Below, piece after piece: positions 23,940-27,571 of a stretch of 27,571 nucleotides of DNA. Location of the stretch: assembly GCA_035620975.1 (NCBI GenBank), contig DASPFV010000180.1:1-27571 (forward strand), given 5' to 3'. This DNA comes from DASPFV01 sp035620975. Its GTDB lineage: Bacteria > Acidobacteriota > Vicinamibacteria > Vicinamibacterales > 2-12-FULL-66-21. The first letter of the stretch is position 1, and every line of letters begins with the position of its first letter. The notes below the pieces were generated by a model. It was not told where the DNA came from, did not search any database, and saw only the letters and a program-made list of their open reading frames with translations. The position numbers and the translations under genes are program-made.

Positions 23940-24607
23940 TCCTTCTCCACCTGGCCGTCTCGAATCGAGATGACCCGGTGCGCGTACGCGGCGATGTCGG
24001 CTTCGTGCGTGACGACAACGATGGTGTTGCCGGCCTGGTGCAGGCGATCGAACACGCCCATGATCTCGTTTCCGGTCTTCGAGTCCAGGTTGCCGGTAGG
24101 CTCGTCGGCGAGCAGGATGGAGGGGTTGTTGACGAGCGCGCGGGCAATGGCCACGCGCTGCCGCTGACCGCCGGACAGCTCGTTGGGGCGATGGCTCGCC
24201 CGCGATGTCAGCTCGACCTTCTCGAGCGCATCCCTCGCCCGATCCTGCCGGACTTTCCCGGGAACGCCCGCGTAGACCAGCGGGAGCTCGACGTTGTGCA
24301 GCGCCGTCGCGCGGGGCAGCAGGTTGAAGGTCTGGAAAACGAACCCGATCTCCTCGTTGCGGATGCGGGCGAGCTCGTCGTCGTTCATCGCGGCGACTTC
24401 CTTGCCGTTCAGCAGGTAGCTGCCCTTCGTCGGCGTGTCGAGGCACCCGATGAGGTTCATGAGCGTCGACTTGCCGGAGCCCGACGGCCCCATGATGGCG
24501 ACGTACTCTCCGGGCTCGATGGCAATGGAGACGCCGCGGAGAGCGTGGATCTCCTCTTCGCCCATCACGTACGTCTTCCAGAGGTCGCGTGTTTCAATCA
24601 GTGCCAT
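23921..24607 (-). CDS. ABC transporter ATP-binding protein, MacB/LolD type
   Basis: A 228-aa ATPase of the MacB/LolD/FtsE class. Walker A GPSGSGKST (40-48), GFVFQTFNLLPRATALHNVELPL (Q-loop, ~88-110), signature LSGGQRQR (144-151), Walker B LLADEPTGNLD (165-175) and His201 are intact. FQTFNLLPRATALHNVELPLVYAG is the hallmark stretch of this group, which pairs with FtsX-like permeases to extrude macrolides, lipoproteins or peptides or to drive envelope processes. No permease (MacB/FtsX domain) lies downstream within the window: the next gene in its direction is convergent. It is therefore an orphan here. The start at 24607 (MALIETRDLWKTY) is natural, though no good Shine-Dalgarno is seen. Upstream lie a long stem-loop and a tandem repeat. 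Confidence 0.92.
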   Translation of the reverse strand: MALIETRDLWKTYVMGEEEIHALRGVSIAIEPGEYVAIMGPSGSGKSTLMNLIGCLDTPTKGSYLLNGKEVAAMNDDELARIRNEEIGFVFQTFNLLPRATALHNVELPLVYAGVPGKVRQDRARDALEKVELTSRASHRPNELSGGQRQRVAIARALVNNPSILLADEPTGNLDSKTGNEIMGVFDRLHQAGNTIVVVTHEADIAAYAHRVISIRDGQVEKDVKRAA

Positions 24608-24634
24608 AAGTTCAAGCTCGCGGCCCGATCCCGT

Positions 24635-24702
24635 CCGGAACGGGGCGCTGTCCCGTAGACGACTGCCTCCATTCTACGGTTGGCGGCCAGCGCCCGTTCC
24701 GG
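24635..24702. repeat. Nested long stem-loop upstream of the MacB/LolD-type ATPase gene
   Basis: The arms 24635-24650 (CCGGAACGGGGCGCTG) and 24688-24702 (CAGCGCCCGTTCCGG) pair over 15 bp with one bulged G. Inside the 37-nt loop a second inverted repeat pairs CCGTAG (24653-24658) with CTACGG (24674-24679). It lies 28 bp before the ATPase start and downstream of the pilus-type gene, both on the minus strand. It could be a U-less terminator, an mRNA stabiliser or a REP-like element. Confidence 0.6.
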
Positions 24703-24706
24703 CCGT

Positions 24707-24746
24707 CTGGATCAGGGGTCAGGAAACTGGATCAGGGGTCAGGAAA
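24707..24746. repeat. Perfect 20-bp tandem duplication overlapping a stop codon
   Basis: CTGGATCAGGGGTCAGGAAA occurs twice, head to tail, at 24707-24726 and 24727-24746. The second copy holds the TGA stop (24741-24739 on the minus strand) of the PilM-like/PilP-like gene. The unit itself contains two near-copies of a CAGG-ending pattern. It appears nowhere else in the window. Confidence 0.8.
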
Positions 24747-26082
24747 TCGGGCGGAGCCTCTGGCGCACCGGCACGCGCACGTCCTGTCCCGCGGCGTCTC
24801 TCAGGACGACGGCGTCGGTCTCGATGGCCTTCACGGTCAGCGAGCCGACCACGTCCCCGATGCCGACAACGGCGCCGTCGATTACGGCCAGCCGCAGTTG
24901 CGGCGAAATGAGGACGCCTTCGACGCTCGGCAGCGTGGTCGCCGTATCCCTGGCGGCGCCCTGCCCCCCTCGGGATTGGGAATCCTGCCGCGTCGTTTCT
25001 GCGCGGCCGCCAATCTGTCCGCTCGTCGCCGCGGTCTCCGGGGATTCGGAGGGCTGCTGGCGGAGAGTCTGCTCCGGAGCCCCTGCGGCAGGATCCGGCA
25101 CCGGTTCGCGGACCGGCGTTGCGGCGGCGGGCGTCGTGCCCTGCGAGGATGCTGTCGCGGGCGCCTCGCCCTCCGGCGGGCGCATGCCCACGACCGCTCC
25201 AGCCGAGTCCGGCTGGGGCGGCGCGGCAGGGACGCCCCGCTGCGTGTACGTCCACCACGCCACCGCGGCAACGAGCGCCAGACCTGCCGCAAGGGCCGCG
25301 ATGCGGCCGGCCCCTCCGGCACGCTCCGCTGCCGGCATCGACAATGCCACGGCCGTGGCGAGCCGTACTGCCGGCGCCAGCTCCTCCACGTCCGCCGCGG
25401 ACATGTCGGCGAGGTCGAGGCCCGAGGTGGAGTCCAGCGTCTCCACTTCCAGATCCGTGGCTTCGATGAGGGGCATGGCGAGGGACCGCAGCTCGGGCAG
25501 GTTCCCACAGAGGACCGCGCTCTCGACGGCTACGCCATCCGTCGCCCGCACCGTCTGGGCCGCCCGCTTCAGCTCCGACGCGATCTGGGCGACGCGAAGA
25601 TACCGCCGCAGCAGGTGGGCCTGGCGCCGCTCGGCTGGCGCCGCGATGGACCAGCCCATCACGCGGGAATAGATGATAGCGCCGCCGCGCACGACCACGA
25701 GCGCCGCTCCGCTGGTATTCAGGGCCACCCAGGCTGTGGCGCCCTGGCCCGACGACGCGGGTGTGATGCGCGCAAGCGCCGCCAGCGCCTGCGGGGGTGA
25801 GCTGACGGACTGGACGCGGAAGCCGGCCTGGGTCAGCGGCTGGAGCAGTTCCGCCTGCTGCGACGTCTCGCCGGTATCCCAGACTACGGCCGCGCACGCC
25901 GCCGGCAGGGCGTTCGCGGTTCGAATCGTGCGGAGGAGCTCGACGCGCGCGGCACCCGGCGGCCCCCATTCGGCCGCGGGCACGAGGCGCGCCGTGCTCA
26001 GCCGGAGAGCGGACTGCGCCGCCTGCGCCGCCACGAGGACGCAGAAGTCCTGACCGATCTCGATTCCGGTGACGCCTGACAT
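24739..26082 (-). CDS. PilM-like / PilP-like fusion, pilus or type II secretion assembly protein
   Basis: A 447-aa protein. Residues 1-~250 resemble the actin-like PilM/GspL cytoplasmic fold (MSGVTGIEIGQDFCVLV at the start, AWVALNTSGAALVVVRGGAIIYSRV in the middle, ASELKRA, then an ELRSL-containing segment), but are weakly conserved. A single TM follows at ~260-277 (RIAALAAGLALVAAVAWW), then a ~100-residue Pro/Ala/Ser/Glu linker, and a C-terminal beta domain at ~386-447 (VEGVLISPQLRLAVIDGAVVGIGDVVG, then a VKAIETDAVVLRDAAGQDVRVPV segment) like the PilP/GspC-HR/GspB periplasmic domains. It would place a cytoplasmic platform and a periplasmic secretin-contacting domain in one chain. The ATG at 26082 gives the natural N-terminus but has no Shine-Dalgarno; a TTG at 26100 with GAGGA close by would add 6 residues. 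Another frame (26110-24719) is a shadow. No other pil/gsp gene is in the window. The family call is moderate. Confidence 0.72.
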   Translation of the reverse strand: MSGVTGIEIGQDFCVLVAAQAAQSALRLSTARLVPAAEWGPPGAARVELLRTIRTANALPAACAAVVWDTGETSQQAELLQPLTQAGFRVQSVSSPPQALAALARITPASSGQGATAWVALNTSGAALVVVRGGAIIYSRVMGWSIAAPAERRQAHLLRRYLRVAQIASELKRAAQTVRATDGVAVESAVLCGNLPELRSLAMPLIEATDLEVETLDSTSGLDLADMSAADVEELAPAVRLATAVALSMPAAERAGGAGRIAALAAGLALVAAVAWWTYTQRGVPAAPPQPDSAGAVVGMRPPEGEAPATASSQGTTPAAATPVREPVPDPAAGAPEQTLRQQPSESPETAATSGQIGGRAETTRQDSQSRGGQGAARDTATTLPSVEGVLISPQLRLAVIDGAVVGIGDVVGSLTVKAIETDAVVLRDAAGQDVRVPVRQRLRPIS

Positions 26083-26138
26083 GGCCGGGGAGCCGGGCAA
26101 CCGTCCTCATCTATAAATGGCACGAACCGGCCCCGTTG

Positions 26139-27571
26139 TCACGCCTCCTTCTCTTCGTACTCCGACTTGAGGCGCGCCACCACCGCCGGATCCGCCAGCG
26201 TCGTCGTGTCGCCGAGCGCCTTGCCCTCGGCGATGTCCCGGAGCAGCCGGCGCATGATCTTGCCGGAGCGGGTCTTGGGCAAATCCGCGGCGAACAGGAT
26301 CTGATCCGGCCTGGCGATCGCCCCGATCTTGCGGACGACGTGCTCCTTGAGCTCGTTGCTGAGCGCCGGTGAGGGTTTCTGCCCTTCCTTCAGCGTGACG
26401 AAGGCGGCCACGGCCTGGCCCTTGATCTCGTGGGGCCGGCCGACGACGGCGGCCTCGGCCACCTTGGGATGATCGACGAGGGCGCTCTCCACCTCCATGG
26501 TTCCGAGCCTGTGGCCCGCGACGTTGAGGACGTCGTCGACCCGGCCCAGAAGCCAGTAGTCGCCGTCCTCGTCGCGGCGCGCGCCGTCACCCGTGAAGTA
26601 CGACCCGTCCGTCCAGCGGCTCCAGTACTGCTTCACGAAGCGATCGGGATCGCCGTAGATGCCCCGGAGCATCGCCGGCCACGGACGGGTCAGCGTGAGC
26701 AGTCCGCCGCCGGTCTCGACACGCCGTCCCTGCGCGTCCCGGATCTCTGCGGAGACGCCGGGGAACGGGCGCGTGGCGGACCCGGGCTTCGTAGGGACCA
26801 GCCCGGGGAGCGGCGTGATCATGATCATGCCGGTCTCGGTCTGCCACCACGTGTCGACGACGGGACAGCGCTCGCGCCCGATGTTCTGGTGGTACCACAT
26901 CCAGGCCTCGGGGTTGATTGGCTCGCCAACCGTTCCGAGAAGCCGCAGCGTCCCCAGATCCCGTCGCGCCGGCCACTCGGTGCCCCAGCGCATGAACGCC
27001 CGGATCGCCGTCGGCGCCGTATAGAAGATCGTGACGCCGTACCGCTCGATCAGCTCCCAGAAGCGGTCCTTCTGCGGCCAGTCTGGCGCACCCTCGTACA
27101 TGAGCACGGTAGCGCCGTTCGCCAGCGGGCCGTAAACGACGTAGCTGTGCCCGGTCACCCAGCCGATGTCGGCGGTGCACCAGTACACGTCGTCTTCCTT
27201 GAGGTCGAACACCCACTTGGTGGTCGCCGCCGTGCCGACGAGGTAGCCCGCCGTCGTGTGGACGATCCCCTTCGGCTTGCCGGTGGTGCCGGACGTGTAG
27301 AGGATGTAGAGCATGTCCTCCGAGTCCATGGCCTCGGGATCGCAGACCGGCGACGCGTGCTGCATGAGCCGGTGATACCAGTGATCACGTCCTTCCTGCA
27401 CGTCTACGGGAAACGTGGATCCGGCCTGACGCTGGACGATGACGACGTTGCGGATCGACGGCGTCTCCTGAAGCGCCTCGTCGGCCATCTGCTTGAGCGG
27501 CACGATCTGCCCCCTCCGGTAGCCGCCGTCGGCGGTGACGAGAAGCACCGCCTGCGCATCGTTGATACGAT
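26139..27571 (-). CDS. acs: Acetyl-CoA synthetase (AMP-forming), 5' end outside the window
   Basis: About 477 C-terminal residues of a ~650-aa enzyme that activates acetate to acetyl-CoA through acetyl-AMP. The frame stays open to the window edge and codes RINDAQAVLLVTADGG there, so the N-terminal part is cut off. Motifs: YTSGTTGKPKG (P-loop), WCTADIGWVTGHSY, YTAPTAIRA, VGEPINPEAW, VVDTWWQTETG (acetate-pocket Trp of Acs), GDGARRDEDGDYWLLGRVDDVLNVAGHRLGT and near the C-terminus PKTRSGKIMRRLLR with the catalytic Lys that is acetylated in regulated Acs enzymes. The match to E. coli Acs is strong along the whole segment. It ends 57 bp before the ATG of the pilus-type gene (26082) on the same strand, so they could be co-transcribed. 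Confidence 0.96.
   Translation of the reverse strand, partial: RINDAQAVLLVTADGGYRRGQIVPLKQMADEALQETPSIRNVVIVQRQAGSTFPVDVQEGRDHWYHRLMQHASPVCDPEAMDSEDMLYILYTSGTTGKPKGIVHTTAGYLVGTAATTKWVFDLKEDDVYWCTADIGWVTGHSYVVYGPLANGATVLMYEGAPDWPQKDRFWELIERYGVTIFYTAPTAIRAFMRWGTEWPARRDLGTLRLLGTVGEPINPEAWMWYHQNIGRERCPVVDTWWQTETGMIMITPLPGLVPTKPGSATRPFPGVSAEIRDAQGRRVETGGGLLTLTRPWPAMLRGIYGDPDRFVKQYWSRWTDGSYFTGDGARRDEDGDYWLLGRVDDVLNVAGHRLGTMEVESALVDHPKVAEAAVVGRPHEIKGQAVAAFVTLKEGQKPSPALSNELKEHVVRKIGAIARPDQILFAADLPKTRSGKIMRRLLRDIAEGKALGDTTTLADPAVVARLKSEYEEKEA

Noticed and set aside
24719..26110. An alternative minus-strand frame (463 codons) overlapping the PilM-like/PilP-like gene, with an ATG at 26110
   Set aside because: It has extreme Arg/Gly/Pro composition and no TM or domain pattern, while the chosen frame has a clear N-terminus, a TM and a PilP-like end.
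26118..26124. TGGCACG, a perfect sigma-54 -24 half-site, which might link to the NtrC-type regulator
   Set aside because: The TTGC-type -12 half is missing at the required spacing, and the site points into the 3' end of acs.

Overview
The window is a high-G+C bacterial chromosome segment, roughly two thirds G+C by eye and densely coded, with frequent GTG/TTG starts and long antisense shadow frames. Several traits together suggest Acidobacteriota, perhaps the Vicinamibacteria: a carboxypeptidase-regulatory-domain outer-membrane barrel next to a secreted protein of unknown function, a PDZ/multi-TM histidine kinase paired with a sigma-54 activator, a PilM-like/PilP-like fusion, and a split methylmalonyl-CoA mutase. 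This placement is an inference. No 16S rRNA, tRNA, CRISPR array, transposase or phage gene was seen.

Layout. (1) 34-7253, + strand: a DUF362 protein, a 12/13-bp stem-loop, then a surface-polysaccharide-type block. The block holds an uncharacterised protein with an Arg-rich tail and four GT4-type glycosyltransferases in the paralogue order A-B-B'-A'. The first three junctions inside it are 4-bp GTGA/ATGA overlaps, so it looks like one translationally coupled operon. (2) 7475-11974, - strand: a two-component system. A 982-aa membrane kinase (TM, PDZ, multi-TM, GAF-like, PAS, HisKA, HATPase) is followed by an NtrC-type sigma-54 activator. Stem-loops overlap both stop codons. (3) 12252-15336, - strand: a secreted protein and an outer-membrane beta-barrel protein, read from a good sigma-70-type promoter (TTGACT-17-TATGAT). 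(4) 15577-19864, + strand: central carbohydrate genes glgC, eno and gpmI. A 125-bp palindromic element lies between glgC and eno and starts inside the glgC stop codon. (5) 19867-20175, - strand: a 102-aa protein of unknown function with a perfect TTGACA-17-TACAAT promoter, a leader of about 130 nt and a strong Shine-Dalgarno. (6) 20405-23890, + strand: the methylmalonyl-CoA mutase catalytic chain without its B12 domain, coupled to two oligopeptide-type ABC ATPases with no permease or binding protein nearby. (7) 23921-27571, - strand: a MacB/LolD-type ATPase, a repeat-rich spacer, the PilM-like/PilP-like fusion, and acetyl-CoA synthetase cut by the window end.

How the genes fit together. The first block probably builds or decorates an extracellular glycan. 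The neighbouring two-component system could control it, but no sigma-54 promoter was found in the window. GlgC, Eno, GpmI, Acs and the mutase are housekeeping carbon metabolism (glycogen, lower glycolysis, acetate and propionyl-CoA).

No gap exceeds 300 bp. The larger ones are 7254-7474, 11975-12251, 15337-15576, 16843-17013 and 20176-20404; each is described through the promoters, stem-loops or repeats it holds. I found no clearly new defence or mobile system. The more unusual items are the nested glycosyltransferase pairs, the ComP-like input on an NtrB-type kinase, the PilM-like/PilP-like fusion, the small strongly promoted gene and the palindromic intergenic elements.
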